Below, one piece after another: positions 1 through 8,517 of a stretch of DNA of 64,000 bases (within the stretch, counting starts at the first letter, position 1; the number at the start of each line of letters is the position of its first letter). The notes beneath the pieces were generated by a model that was given only the letters and a program-made list of their open reading frames with translations, had not been told where the DNA came from and did no database searches. The stretch spans positions 248,001 through 312,000 of the forward strand of contig OZ241348.1 of assembly GCA_965199915.1 (NCBI GenBank), written 5' to 3'. A program made the translations under genes and the position numbers. Source of the DNA: VXYL01 sp965199915. GTDB lineage: Bacteria; Pseudomonadota; Gammaproteobacteria; Pseudomonadales; Azotimanducaceae.

Positions 1-1128
1 GCGGTGGAAACGGGGAACGGAGAATTGGCGGCGTTGCTGCTGCGCCGCGGTGCGGACGTGGACACGCCCGGCTTTAGCAGCGACGACCGTCTGGGCGGGC
101 ACGGCTTTCGTCCGGTGGCGCTGGCGCTGTGGCATCACCCCTATTGGCGGCAGCGGAACGACTACGCGATGGCGCGGCGGCTGTTGACCGCCGGCGCCGA
201 ATACACGATCACGATCGCCGCCGCCCTTGGCGACGACGAGCGTGTGCGCGAACTGCTGCGGCGTGATCCTGCGCTTGCCAATGATCAGGAGTCCGGCGGC
301 AAGCGCCCGTTGTCCGCGGCGGCCGAACGCGGCCACCTCGCCATCGTGAACGCGTTGCTCGACGCGGGAGCGGATCCCAACCGCGCGGAGGGCGCGAACT
401 GCCCGCGCGGGTACGCGTTGTGGGCGGCCGCGCATCTTGGGCACCGGGAGGTGGCGGAGCGCTTGCTGGAGGCGGGCGCCGATCCGAACGCCGAGGTCGA
501 ATCCTCCAGCACGCCCACCGGGTCGGCGAAGGACGCCGCCATGCGGGCGCTGCTGCTCCGCCACGGCGGGCGGACGCCCCCGGAGAAGCACTTCCACGAA
601 GGCAACATCGACGTGGTGGCGGCGTTGCTCGACGCCAAGCCCGAGATGTTCGACGCCGACCTTGTCGCCCAAGGGTTCACGCTCGCGGTGGCGTTCGGCC
701 ACGGCGATTTGGTGCGGCTGATGCTGGCTAGAGGGCTGCGCGTGCCGGCCACTTTGACCGGCTGCCAGACCTATCTCTGGCGCAACTTGGAACTGGCCCG
801 CTTGCTGCTGGAGCACGGCATGGACGCGAACCTTCCAAACTGGCAGGGCGTGACGCCGCTGCACCACATGGCGAGCCACGGCGAGATCGACGCGGCGCGC
901 TTGTTCTTGGAGTTCGGCGCGGACCCGCATGCCATCGACGAGGAGTACCGCACCACGCCCCTCGGCTGGGCGGCGCGCAGCGGCCGGACGGACTTCGCGC
1001 GCTTCGCGCTTGCCGAAGGTTTCGACGCCGCGCTGCCGAACGCCCCGGAGTGGGCAAAGCCCGTGGCGTGGGCGCGGCGGCGCGGGCACGAGGAGGTCGC
1101 CCGGCTGCTAGTGCTCCAACCAGGTTGA
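1..1128 (+). CDS. Ankyrin repeat protein, 5' end outside the window
   Basis: The frame is open from base 1, so the N-terminus probably lies upstream; a GTG at position 4 is only the first start codon visible. The protein is built of ankyrin repeats of about 33 residues, with recurring blocks such as G-ADPN, AAERGHLAIVNALLDAGAD, TPLHHMASHGEIDAARLFLE and TPLGWAARSG. Ankyrin repeats bind other proteins; no catalytic domain or signal peptide is visible in the part present. The last residues (LVLQPG) and the TGA stop are contributed by the left inverted repeat of the MITE-like element at 1108-1381, so the natural C-terminus has probably been replaced. The target protein is unknown. Confidence 0.85.
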   Translation, partial: AVETGNGELAALLLRRGADVDTPGFSSDDRLGGHGFRPVALALWHHPYWRQRNDYAMARRLLTAGAEYTITIAAALGDDERVRELLRRDPALANDQESGGKRPLSAAAERGHLAIVNALLDAGADPNRAEGANCPRGYALWAAAHLGHREVAERLLEAGADPNAEVESSSTPTGSAKDAAMRALLLRHGGRTPPEKHFHEGNIDVVAALLDAKPEMFDADLVAQGFTLAVAFGHGDLVRLMLARGLRVPATLTGCQTYLWRNLELARLLLEHGMDANLPNWQGVTPLHHMASHGEIDAARLFLEFGADPHAIDEEYRTTPLGWAARSGRTDFARFALAEGFDAALPNAPEWAKPVAWARRRGHEEVARLLVLQPG

Positions 1129-1381
1129 ATTGATGCGTCAGCGCGTTCACAGGCGTCCGAGCGCGAGGCGCGCGTCTTGAAGGTGTATCGGGCCATACTC
1201 CGAAAGACCGCAACAAAGCGGGCGGATGCCTGTGGGCGCGCCCTTCGGGTGGCAGCCGGAAGCCCCCCGGCGGCGTTGCGCCCGCTTGAAGTGCGACCCG
1301 GCACGTCTGCGCGGGAACGCGCCTTGCCGGGGAACTTCCGGCTGCCACTGACGCACCAATTCAACCTGGTTGGAGCACTAG
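1108..1381. mobile_element. MITE-like element with 34-bp terminal inverted repeats
   Basis: Positions 1108-1141 and 1348-1381 are inverted copies of each other over 34 bp with a single mismatch. Both outer ends are CTAG, which may be a 4-bp target duplication or part of the repeat. A second, nested inverted repeat lies inside (about 1250-1280 against 1318-1347). No transposase fits in 274 bp, so it would move only with help in trans. It supplies the stop codon of the ankyrin gene. It could also be a structured RNA or a long terminator-like hairpin. Confidence 0.65.
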
Positions 1382-1483
1382 CGTGAGGCGTGTTCGTGTT
1401 GGTGGCGCGGCGGCCGGGCGGTGCCGCTTCGCCGCGGTCAAGCGGCTACAATTCCTTGGTCGCCCGCGGATCCGGGAGCATTG

Positions 1484-2071
1484 ATGGTTTACGCATTCTC
1501 GCGCTTGCGCGCCAAGGGCCGGGACTTTCGCCCGGCCTACGACGCGCTGCGCCATAACGACTACGAGGCGCTGGCGCCGGCCAAGCTCTGGGGGGCATTT
1601 CACGGGCTGTTCGGCTTGGCGTCGAACGAGCTGATCGTGGTGACCAGCGGCGAGGCGGCCGGGGTTGGGAAGTTGGCGTCCAGCCTTCCCGGTGTCGCCT
1701 CGGCCGAGACGCTGCTGCTTGAACCCACGGTGCGTCCCACCACCGACGAGCCGCGCACCCGCGAGGGTTTGTACGTCTTCCGCTTTTTCGACGTGGCGCA
1801 CAAGGACGTGGACGAGATAGCAAAGCTCTCCTTGGAGGCGTGGGAACACTTCGAGAACGTCGACCGCTACCGCGCCATTCCCCAGGGTCTCTTTCGCCAG
1901 CACGACACGAGCGCCGCCAACGGCAAGATGCTCCTCTGCACTTGGTACGACGGCTTGCCGTCGTGGCAGGAGTCGCGCACGCCGCCTGGCCCCGCCAGCG
2001 AGCGGTTTCGACGCCGCCACATGCTCACCCAAGGCACGATAGCCTACGCCACGCGACTGCTCGCCACTTGA
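1484..2071 (+). CDS. Uncharacterised 195-residue protein
   Basis: The ATG at 1484 is preceded by GGGAG at 1474-1478, a good ribosome-binding site, which is why this start is preferred over an upstream in-frame ATG at 1421. The protein is soluble with no signal peptide or membrane segment. The stretch GLYVFRFFDVAHKDVDEI followed by an alpha-helical segment and a late aromatic-rich strand is reminiscent of dimeric alpha/beta-barrel (NIPSNAP/EthD-like) proteins, but I cannot assign a family with confidence. It is flanked by a MITE-like element and an interspersed repeat and does not form an operon with its neighbours. Confidence 0.7.
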   Translation: MVYAFSRLRAKGRDFRPAYDALRHNDYEALAPAKLWGAFHGLFGLASNELIVVTSGEAAGVGKLASSLPGVASAETLLLEPTVRPTTDEPRTREGLYVFRFFDVAHKDVDEIAKLSLEAWEHFENVDRYRAIPQGLFRQHDTSAANGKMLLCTWYDGLPSWQESRTPPGPASERFRRRHMLTQGTIAYATRLLAT

Positions 2072-2077
2072 ACCGGC

Positions 2078-2175
2078 GGCGCGCCCTGTCGGGGCGCGTT
2101 GGAGTTTGCTGCGCAAACTCGGTGCCCCGTCACGGAACTGGCGCAAAACCCGCCGCGTTCGTGAAGATCAAGTGC
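2078..2175 (+). repeat. Interspersed REP-like repeat, copy 1
   Basis: The core TTTGCTGCGCAAACTCGG, preceded by a GGCGCGCCCTGTCGGGGCGC hairpin and followed after a short insertion by CGCGTTCGTGAAG, recurs at 14631-14688 (inverted) and 45322-45380. Each copy sits just after the 3' end of a gene, as REP/BIME-type sequences often do. Confidence 0.6.
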
Positions 2176-2240
2176 TCTTCAAGGGGCGGCGATGGCGGCG
2201 CGTGCGACAAGCGCCGCGCCGCCGATCGGAGGCTCGGCCT

Positions 2241-2549
2241 TCAGTTGTCTGCCGCCGGCGGGTCGTTGTCGGCGTTGTCCGAGATGCGGATTTTGTCTGC
2301 GTTGCGGCGTACCGTCGCCTCGCCGATGCCCTTCACGCGGGCAAGGTCGTCCGGCGAGTCGAACCGTCCGTGCGCCTCGCGATGGGCGACGATGGCTTCC
2401 GCCTTCTTCAGGCCGACGCCGTCGAGCACGCGCGCCAAGGTGGCGGCGTCCGCGGTGTTGATGTTGACGCGCTCCGGCGTCTCTTCGGCGCCGACAAAGC
2501 CCGCCATCAGGATGGCGAGCCCGCCGAGCAACATGCGTAGCAAGGTCAT
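2241..2549 (-). CDS. comEA: ComEA-like helix-hairpin-helix DNA-binding protein
   Basis: A 102-residue protein with an N-terminal signal or anchor (about residues 1-21, MTLLRMLLGGLAILMAGFVG) followed by a helix-hairpin-helix pair: VNINTADAATLARVLDGVG and DDLARVKGIGEATVRRN. This is the typical architecture of short proteobacterial ComEA proteins, which bind DNA in the periplasm during natural transformation. The ATG has GGAGAACGGAGAA just upstream. Length matches the family (about 90-115 residues). It is downstream of, and on the same strand as, the abiE pair, but about 165 bp away and probably separately transcribed. Confidence 0.88.
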   Translation of the reverse strand: MTLLRMLLGGLAILMAGFVGAEETPERVNINTADAATLARVLDGVGLKKAEAIVAHREAHGRFDSPDDLARVKGIGEATVRRNADKIRISDNADNDPPAADN

Positions 2550-2679
2550 TTCTCCGTTCTCCAAAAAGTAGAGGGTGGAAGGGCACGATACGCCCGCGCG
2601 GAGACCCCGGATGTAGGAAAATCGCTTTTTCTTGTGTAGGAAATCGCCGCCATGCGCCGACGGTGAGCGGACGGTCAAA

Positions 2680-2709
2680 TCAGCTTTTCCGCGGCGCATG
2701 TCAAGCTGA
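2680..2709 (-). terminator. Possible weak terminator after abiEii
   Basis: TCAGCTT at 2680-2686 pairs with AAGCTGA at 2703-2709, a few bases past the abiEii stop on the minus strand, followed by ATTTGACC. The stem is only 7 bp with a 16-nt loop and no proper U-tract, so the call is tentative. Confidence 0.25.
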
Positions 2710-2713
2710 CGCG

Positions 2714-3559
2714 CTAAGCCAGTAGGCGGAGCGCATTTTCCTTGTTCACCAGCGCGGCGTCGGCCGGGTTTTCGAGAAACGGACGCACGTCGTTGACGGC
2801 GCTGTGCCAGTCGAGCAAGCGAACACGCTCGCGCACGGCGGAACGCCAACCATCCTTGGTCATCGCCTTGCCTTGCCATCCACTTTGTTCGAGCGCGGCG
2901 TTGAGCATCGACAGGTTCGGCGCCGGCCATTGGCGGTCGCTCAAATACCAGATCAAGTCGTAGAGGTCGCGGCCCTTGGCGTAGGCGCGCTGCAAGACCG
3001 CGTGGAGTTTCCCGGAAAGGAGCGAGGCTTGGTCGTGATGGAAGAGCCGGAGCGTCACATGGCGCCGCACCAGATGCACTTCAACGCCGGCGCCTTGGGG
3101 CGGATTCGTGTCGATTTCGATCTTGACCGCAAGCACCTCCGCGGCCAAGGGCGATAGGCCGAGCTCGTGCAACAGCCCCGGAATCCGCACCCAGCCGCTG
3201 TGGACGGAACGGTGTTCTCGAACACGCAGCTCCACGCGGTAGCCCTCCTTCGCCAAGGCGGCGCGAATTGCTCGCAGGTAGCGCGGGAGGCTGTATTGAT
3301 TTCGGTCCCCCTCCAGTGCGAAATCCAAGTCTTCGGAGTAGCGCGGGAGGTTGAACAGGAAACGCAAGCACGTTCCGCCTTGAAAGGCGATGGAGGTCAT
3401 GGCACCGGCGTTTTGCATGGCGGAGAGGATGCGGCTTTGCAGGTACTCCCTGGCGAGATTGCGCGCCGAGAGCGGCGGCAATTCCCGCACCAGCGTTTTG
3501 AGATGCTCTTTCACAGCGTGCGGTAGCGGGGCGTTTCGTCCTTCAATGCGAGCAGACAT
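2714..3559 (-). CDS. abiEii: AbiEii-type nucleotidyltransferase toxin
   Basis: This 281-residue protein carries the signature of AbiEii/AbiGii toxins, which are DNA-polymerase-beta-like nucleotidyltransferases: GGTCLRFLFNLPRYSEDLDF (motif I with the S-x-D-x-D acidic pair), KIEIDTNPP (motif III acidic) and KLHAVLQRAYAKGRDLYDLI (motif IV). In AbiE systems the toxin halts growth after phage infection and is countered without direct protein contact (type IV toxin-antitoxin). The ATG at 3559 lies 49 nt inside the 3' end of the antitoxin gene, implying coupled translation. All visible catalytic motifs are intact. Confidence 0.88.
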   Translation of the reverse strand: MSARIEGRNAPLPHAVKEHLKTLVRELPPLSARNLAREYLQSRILSAMQNAGAMTSIAFQGGTCLRFLFNLPRYSEDLDFALEGDRNQYSLPRYLRAIRAALAKEGYRVELRVREHRSVHSGWVRIPGLLHELGLSPLAAEVLAVKIEIDTNPPQGAGVEVHLVRRHVTLRLFHHDQASLLSGKLHAVLQRAYAKGRDLYDLIWYLSDRQWPAPNLSMLNAALEQSGWQGKAMTKDGWRSAVRERVRLLDWHSAVNDVRPFLENPADAALVNKENALRLLA

Positions 3560-4146
3560 CGCGTCGCTCGCACGAGCTTGGGCGATGCGCTGCGGGCGGC
3601 GAGCGCCGCCAGCGTTTGCGGGCAGAATGCGTCGCAATCCAGGCGGAGTTCGGCAAGATAGTCGCGCTGGTCGCCGGCGGGGTGAAGGTAGACGAGATCG
3701 AGAAACGCCTTTTCCGGGGTTGCGACGAACGCCTGTTGGTCGTCGTCGACGGCCAAGGCCTGGTAGCCGAAGAGCAGCCGCGGCTTGACGTGGCGAAACG
3801 AAAACCGACCCAGAGCCAACTGGCGAATGTGCGGCTTGCCGGGGCCGACGCTGGTGGTCTCCGGCACATATTCGGGAATGGCGCGCGCGTGGGCGAGAGC
3901 GGAGAGGCCGCTGACGTAGGTGCCGGGCATGAGGCGGTTCGCCACCAGGAAAGGATGTGGATGGCGTCGCCGCCACGGGGGCGCCAGGGCGTAGAGGCCG
4001 CGCCGGAGCTTGATGATCTTGCCGCTGGATGTCCAGCGCGAGAGCTGACGGCGCACGCCATCGGGATCGCTCCGGCCAGCCAGCAGAAGACTCGACTCGA
4101 ACACCGGCTCCGCGCCGACCGCGCCGACCAATTCACTGAACTTCAT
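3511..4146 (-). CDS. abiEi: AbiEi-type antitoxin / transcriptional regulator
   Basis: A 211-residue protein with an N-terminal winged helix (residues about 1-60, including RRQLSRWTSSGKIIKLRRGL) followed by the conserved AbiEi core (NRLMPGTYVSGLSALAHARAIP, then TPEKAFLDLVYLHP). AbiEi proteins repress their own operon through the winged helix and neutralise the AbiEii nucleotidyltransferase. It is the promoter-proximal gene of the pair. The AT-rich stretch just upstream (4147-4185) is the likely promoter/operator region, but I cannot define operator repeats there. Confidence 0.87.
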   Translation of the reverse strand: MKFSELVGAVGAEPVFESSLLLAGRSDPDGVRRQLSRWTSSGKIIKLRRGLYALAPPWRRRHPHPFLVANRLMPGTYVSGLSALAHARAIPEYVPETTSVGPGKPHIRQLALGRFSFRHVKPRLLFGYQALAVDDDQQAFVATPEKAFLDLVYLHPAGDQRDYLAELRLDCDAFCPQTLAALAARSASPKLVRATRCLLALKDETPRYRTL

Positions 4147-4276
4147 AGCTTAAACTTATCATTTGCGTCTAGTTTCAGCAATGAAATGGAGAGATGTTGG
4201 CGCTGGCGTGCCGATTCCCACCGCGCCTCAGCGGGAGTGGAACGCGCCATGCCGCCGGCGGCGCGGTCGGTCACAA

Positions 4277-4609
4277 TCAGCGTTTCCGCGGCTCGCCGGC
4301 GGTCGCCTCTGCCGGGCCGGGCTGCCCGCCTTGCGCGCCGGCCAGCTCGTGTTCGCGTTCGCGTAGCGTTTGGCGCAAGCGGCGCTCGGCGAGCCGGCCA
4401 CGCAGATAGCCGGAAAAACAGAGCGCGAAGCCCACGAACAGCCCGAACGCGAACGCGTAAAGCAGCCACCAGAACACCGGCTGTGGCGCGGTCTCGCGGT
4501 TCAGCAGCCGCAACGCCACCGGCGTGGCGTTGTCCAAGTGGAGCAGGAAGCCGAAAGACGCGACCGCGATTAAGGCCGCGACGATGCAAACCCGCTTAAG
4601 CCAAGCCAT
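4277..4609 (-). CDS. lapA: LapA-domain inner-membrane protein (DUF1049)
   Basis: A 110-residue protein with two membrane helices (about residues 6-24 and 47-68) and a charged C-terminal tail (ERRLRQTLREREHELA) likely to form a coiled coil. This is the LapA/DUF1049 layout; LapA works with LapB in controlling LPS assembly by adjusting LpxC turnover. The start overlaps the ihfB stop by 14 nt. The rpsA-ihfB-lapA order is widely conserved in gammaproteobacteria, which supports the assignment. lapB, the usual next gene, is absent; the abiE pair lies there instead. Confidence 0.85.
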   Translation of the reverse strand: MAWLKRVCIVAALIAVASFGFLLHLDNATPVALRLLNRETAPQPVFWWLLYAFAFGLFVGFALCFSGYLRGRLAERRLRQTLREREHELAGAQGGQPGPAEATAGEPRKR

Positions 4610-4925
4610 TGCCCCGGCGCGACGAGGCGGTCCCCGTCAACGCGCGGCCGGCGTTCACCCGCTCGCGCAGCGCCTTGCCGGGTTTGAAGTGCGGGGCGTG
4701 TTTCCCGGGCAGGTCCACGGGCGCGCCGCTGCGCGGGTTGCGGCCGATGCGCGGCGGCCGGTAGCGCACGCAGAAACTGCCGAATCCGCGCACTTCGACG
4801 CGCCCGCGCTGGGCGAGTTCCGACGACATTTGCGCGAGCAGGAGTTTCACCGCGATCTCCAAATCCGCATGCGGCAAGTGGCGCTGTCCGGTCGTGAGTT
4901 TCTCAATCAGTTCGGTTCTGGTCAT
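4596..4925 (-). CDS. ihfB: Integration host factor subunit beta
   Basis: A 109-residue HU/IHF-family protein starting MTRTELIEKL and carrying the DNA-bending arm signature GRNPRSGAPVDLPGKHAPHFKPGK, where the proline that intercalates into DNA sits. As IHF beta it would pair with IHF alpha (not in this window) to bend DNA at specific sites in transcription, replication and recombination. It lies 23 nt downstream of rpsA in the same operon and overlaps lapA. Confidence 0.95.
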   Translation of the reverse strand: MTRTELIEKLTTGQRHLPHADLEIAVKLLLAQMSSELAQRGRVEVRGFGSFCVRYRPPRIGRNPRSGAPVDLPGKHAPHFKPGKALRERVNAGRALTGTASSRRGNGLA

Positions 4926-4948
4926 GGAAGGGCGCGTCCAACCGACCG

Positions 4949-6763
4949 CTACGAGTCGGCCTCTCCTCGGCGTTGTCCGCGCTCGCGGCCGCCCTTTGCC
5001 GGTTCGCCGGTGTCGCGATGGCCCATTTGCGCCTTGATGAGATCGCCAAGCGTCGTTGGGTTGGGGGCCGCGGTCTTCTGCTCTTTGTAGTTTTCGTGCT
5101 CGCGGCTTTCGTCGTCCATCGTGCGCGCCTTGACGGAGAGGTTGATCGTGCGGTTTTTGCGGTCCACGCCGATGATCTTGGCGGTGATCTGATCGCCCAT
5201 GGACACTGCCGAACGAGCGTCCTGCACGCGCTCGACATCGATTTCCGCTGCGGCCAGGCGGCCATCCACTTCCGCCGCCAAGCGCACGGTGACCTCCTTG
5301 GGCTCGACGGCGACCACGTCGCCTTCGACCACGCTGCCGCGCGGATGATCGGCGATGAAGTTTGCGAACGGATCGAGCTCCAACTGTTTGACGCCCAGCG
5401 AAATGCGCTCGCGGTCCGAGTCGATGGAAAGGATGACGGTGTCGATTTCCTCTCCCTTGCTGTAGCGGCGCACGGCTTTTTCGCCGGGTTCGTTCCACGA
5501 AATGTCGGAAACGTAGACGAGGCCGTCTATGCCTCCGTCCAAGCCGACGAAGATGCCGAAGTCCGTTATGGACTTGATGCGCCCGCGCACGCGGTCGTTC
5601 GGTTTGTGGGCGGCGGCGAATTCGTCCCACGGGTTGGGGCGGCACTGCTTGATGCCGAGCGAAATGCGGCGCCGGTCCTCGTCGATGTCCAGCACCATCA
5701 CCTCGATCTGGTCGCCCACCGCGACCACCTTGGACGGGTGTACGTTCTTGTTCGTCCAATCCATTTCCGAGACATGCACCAGCCCTTCCACGCCTTCCTC
5801 GATCTCCGCGAAACAGCCGTAGTCCGTGAGATTCGTCACCGTGGCCTGCACGCGCGCGTGTTCGGGATAGCGGCGGGTGATGTCCACCCACGGGTCGTCG
5901 CCGAGCTGCTTCATGCCGAGCGAGACGCGGTTCTTCTCCCGGTCGAAGCGAAGAATCTTCACCATCACCTCGTCGCCAACGGTCACCATCTCGCTGGGGT
6001 GCCGGACTCGTCGCCACGCCATGTCGGTGATGTGCAACAGACCGTCGATGCCGCCCAAATCCACGAAGGCGCCGTAGTCCGTCAGGTTCTTCACGACGCC
6101 TTTCACTTCTTGGCCTTCCTGCAGCGACGCGAGCAGGGCTTCGCGCTCGGCGCTGTTCTCCTCCTCCAGCACCGCCCGCCTCGACACCACGACGTTGTTG
6201 CGGCGTTGGTCGAGCTTGATCACTTTGAAGTTCAGATCGCGGCCCTCGAGATGCGCGGTCTCGCGCAGCGGGCGAATGTCCACCAAGGAACCCGGCAGGA
6301 AGGCGCGAATGTCGTTGATGTCCACGGTGAAGCCGCCTTTGACTTTGCCGTTCAGCAAGCCCTTGACGGCGGTGCTGTTCTCGAAAGCGTCTTCGAGCAT
6401 CTCCCAGCACTCGGCGCGGCGCGCCTTTTCGCGGGAGAGTCGTGTTTCGCCGTGGCCGTCGTCCACGGTCTCCATGACGACTTTCACCTCGTCGCCGACA
6501 TCCAAGTCGATGTCGTTGCCGTCCGCGGCGAATTGAGAGCGGGGGATCTTCCCTTCGGACTTGAGGCCCGCGTAAACGACCACGTAGTCCTTGTCGATGT
6601 CGACGATGGTGCCGGTGACGATGCTACCGGGCTCCATCACCCTGTTGTTCCAACTACGCTCGAACAGCGCCGCGAAGTCGTCGGCGTCTTGCCGCGGGGG
6701 CTCCGCCACGTTCACCGGCGCGTCGCCGGCGTAATCCAATGTGGTGTCTTGGTCTTCCGCCAT
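4949..6763 (-). CDS. rpsA: 30S ribosomal protein S1
   Basis: A 604-residue protein with six S1 RNA-binding domains. Recurring elements include GSIVTGTIVDIDKDYVVV, VKNLTDYGAFVDLGGIDGLL, HITDMAWRRVRHPSE, NLTDYGCFAEIEEGVEGLVH, SITDFGIFVGLDGGIDGLVY and VSDISWNEPGEKA. Ribosomal S1 binds mRNA leaders on the 30S subunit. Length is a little above the 557 residues of E. coli, owing mainly to an acidic N-terminal extension and a charged C-terminal tail. The ATG at 6763 is preceded by GCAAAGGAAAC. A 182-nt leader separates it from cmk and may carry its own promoter, as in other bacteria. Confidence 0.97.
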   Translation of the reverse strand: MAEDQDTTLDYAGDAPVNVAEPPRQDADDFAALFERSWNNRVMEPGSIVTGTIVDIDKDYVVVYAGLKSEGKIPRSQFAADGNDIDLDVGDEVKVVMETVDDGHGETRLSREKARRAECWEMLEDAFENSTAVKGLLNGKVKGGFTVDINDIRAFLPGSLVDIRPLRETAHLEGRDLNFKVIKLDQRRNNVVVSRRAVLEEENSAEREALLASLQEGQEVKGVVKNLTDYGAFVDLGGIDGLLHITDMAWRRVRHPSEMVTVGDEVMVKILRFDREKNRVSLGMKQLGDDPWVDITRRYPEHARVQATVTNLTDYGCFAEIEEGVEGLVHVSEMDWTNKNVHPSKVVAVGDQIEVMVLDIDEDRRRISLGIKQCRPNPWDEFAAAHKPNDRVRGRIKSITDFGIFVGLDGGIDGLVYVSDISWNEPGEKAVRRYSKGEEIDTVILSIDSDRERISLGVKQLELDPFANFIADHPRGSVVEGDVVAVEPKEVTVRLAAEVDGRLAAAEIDVERVQDARSAVSMGDQITAKIIGVDRKNRTINLSVKARTMDDESREHENYKEQKTAAPNPTTLGDLIKAQMGHRDTGEPAKGGRERGQRRGEADS

Positions 6764-6945
6764 GTTTCCTTTGCTGTTTGGTGCTGTTTGGCCTAGTTTG
6801 GCTGGTTGTTCCGTTGCGCCGCCCGCGCGGGCCGAAGGCGACCGGCGCCGCGGCGCTCGTCGCGCCGCCGCACGGCAATGTGAAGCGCGTCGAACCGTCG
6901 GGATTCCCGAAGGGCGGCAGAGATTAGCACCGCTCCCGCGGGCAT

Positions 6946-7689
6946 TCAACCGCTTCGTGTTTCGCGTGTTTCGCGGCAAGCAGGGAGCGCTGTTGGTCCG
7001 GCGGCTACGGCGCGGGCCGCGGCGAGCGCAAGCACTTTTTCGATCACGGCGTCGGCGGCGGTCGCGGTCGCGTCGATCACCACCGCGTCCGCGGCCGGCG
7101 CAAGCGGGGCCACGGCGCGCCGGCGGTCGCGCTCGTCGCGCTGGCGCATCGCCGAGCGCAACGTGCCGAGACCCTCGGCGGGAGACGCGCCGGCGCGAAG
7201 GCGCTCGCGCGCGCGCAGTTGCTTGAGGCGCCGCTCGGCGCGCGCTTCGGCGCTGGCGGTGAGAAAGATCTTCAAGGCGGCGTCGGCGAACACCACCGTG
7301 CCCATGTCGCGCCCGTCGGCGACCAGCCCGGGCGGCCGGCGAAACGCGCGCTGCACGTCGAGCAGGGCCGAACGAACCGCCGGCAGCGCCGCCACTTGGG
7401 AAGCGGGCGCGTCGACCGCGAGCGCGCGGATGGCGTCGGTCAGGTCGGCGCCGTCCACCCGCACGGCGTCGCCGGCGAAGGCGATGCGCAGACCGTCCGC
7501 CAGCGCCGCCAGCGCCGCCTCGTCCGCCAAGTCGATGCCCCGTCGCGCGGCCGTCAACGCGATCACTCGATAGAGTGCGCCGCTGTCCAACAAGCCCCAG
7601 CCGAGGCGGGTGGCCACCGCCTTGGCCACGGTTCCCTTCCCGGAACCGCTCGGCCCGTCGATGGCGATGACGGGCGGCGCGGGAGTCAA
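6946..7689 (-). CDS. cmk: Cytidylate kinase
   Basis: A 247-residue protein with the P-loop AIDGPSGSGKGTVAKAVA near the N-terminus and the motifs LDSGALYR, GRDMGTVVFADAALKIFLTA and RDERDRRRAVAPL of CMP/dCMP kinases, which phosphorylate CMP to CDP. The most plausible start is a TTG at 7689 that overlaps the tyrA stop (TTGA), placing the P-loop about 10 residues in, as in other Cmk proteins; no ATG or GTG gives a sensible N-terminus. The overlap indicates translational coupling. aroA usually sits between tyrA and cmk and is missing here. Confidence 0.92.
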   Translation of the reverse strand: MTPAPPVIAIDGPSGSGKGTVAKAVATRLGWGLLDSGALYRVIALTAARRGIDLADEAALAALADGLRIAFAGDAVRVDGADLTDAIRALAVDAPASQVAALPAVRSALLDVQRAFRRPPGLVADGRDMGTVVFADAALKIFLTASAEARAERRLKQLRARERLRAGASPAEGLGTLRSAMRQRDERDRRRAVAPLAPAADAVVIDATATAADAVIEKVLALAAARAVAAGPTALPACRETRETRSG

Positions 7690-8516
7690 GGGGCCGCGCG
7701 CGGGTCGAGCGCGCGCCGCTGTTCCGCAGCCGCGGCGATGCGCGAGCGCAAGGATTCGCGGTCGGTGCCCAGGGCGGTGGCGAAGTCCCGCAGCCCGTCG
7801 ATCAGCTCGCCCAAGTGGCGCAACACCGGATCGGCGTTGGCGGCCAGGATGTCGGCCCACACGTCGGCGTCCGCGCCGGCGATGCGCGTGAAGTCGCGAA
7901 AGCCGGTGCCGCTGTCGCCCAAATCGGCTGCGCGCGCCGCCATTTCCATATACGCGAAGGCCACCAAGTGCGGCAGGTGGCTGAGCATGGCGAAACGCTC
8001 GTCGTGGGCGGCGGCGTCTTCCACCACCACGCGCGCGCCGACGGCTTGCCAATAACGGCGCACCACCGCGACCGCGGCGGCGTCGGTGGCGCGTGCCGGC
8101 GTCAACACGACGGGCCGTCCGCGAAAGAGGTTCGCCCGCGCCGCCGCGGCGCCGCCGCCCGAGCCGCCGGCGATGGGATGGCACGGCACGAAGGCCGGCG
8201 GCACCGGCCGCAAGGCGTCGAGGACGGATTGCTTCACGCTGCCGACGTCGAACACCACGGCGGCTGCTTGCGCCGCTTCCCGCACACATTCGGCAATGGC
8301 GGCCACCGGCACCGCCACACACGCGGCTTGGAAGCCGTCGCTCGGCTGCGGCGTCGTCTGGTCCACCACCCCGCGCGCCAATGCCTCGGCAAGGGCGTCG
8401 GGATCGCGGTCCACGCCCACCACGCGGTCGAACAGCCCGGCCGCCTTGGCCGCCAAGGCGAACGAGCCGCCGACCAAACCGGTGCCGACGAGCAGCAGTG
8501 ATCGCGCCGGCGCCAC
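7686..8516 (-). CDS. tyrA: Prephenate dehydrogenase
   Basis: A 276-residue NAD-binding protein with the Rossmann motif VGTGLVGGSFALAAK and acidic residue at the end of beta-2 (VGVDRD), then FDVGSVK and the catalytic-region HPIAGG block typical of TyrA. It converts prephenate to 4-hydroxyphenylpyruvate in tyrosine synthesis. The start is GTG at 8516, one base after the hisC stop. It is the stand-alone short TyrA form, without chorismate mutase or fused AroA as found in some pseudomonads. It is part of the pheA-hisC-tyrA-cmk string of overlapping genes. Confidence 0.92.
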   Translation of the reverse strand: MAPARSLLLVGTGLVGGSFALAAKAAGLFDRVVGVDRDPDALAEALARGVVDQTTPQPSDGFQAACVAVPVAAIAECVREAAQAAAVVFDVGSVKQSVLDALRPVPPAFVPCHPIAGGSGGGAAAARANLFRGRPVVLTPARATDAAAVAVVRRYWQAVGARVVVEDAAAHDERFAMLSHLPHLVAFAYMEMAARAADLGDSGTGFRDFTRIAGADADVWADILAANADPVLRHLGELIDGLRDFATALGTDRESLRSRIAAAAEQRRALDPRAAP

Positions 8517-8517
8517 G

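Noticed and set aside
4973..6796. Long plus-strand open frame (607 codons) opposite rpsA
   Set aside because: It is the antisense shadow of a certain gene in GC-rich DNA; its translation is His/Val/Asp-rich with no domain pattern.
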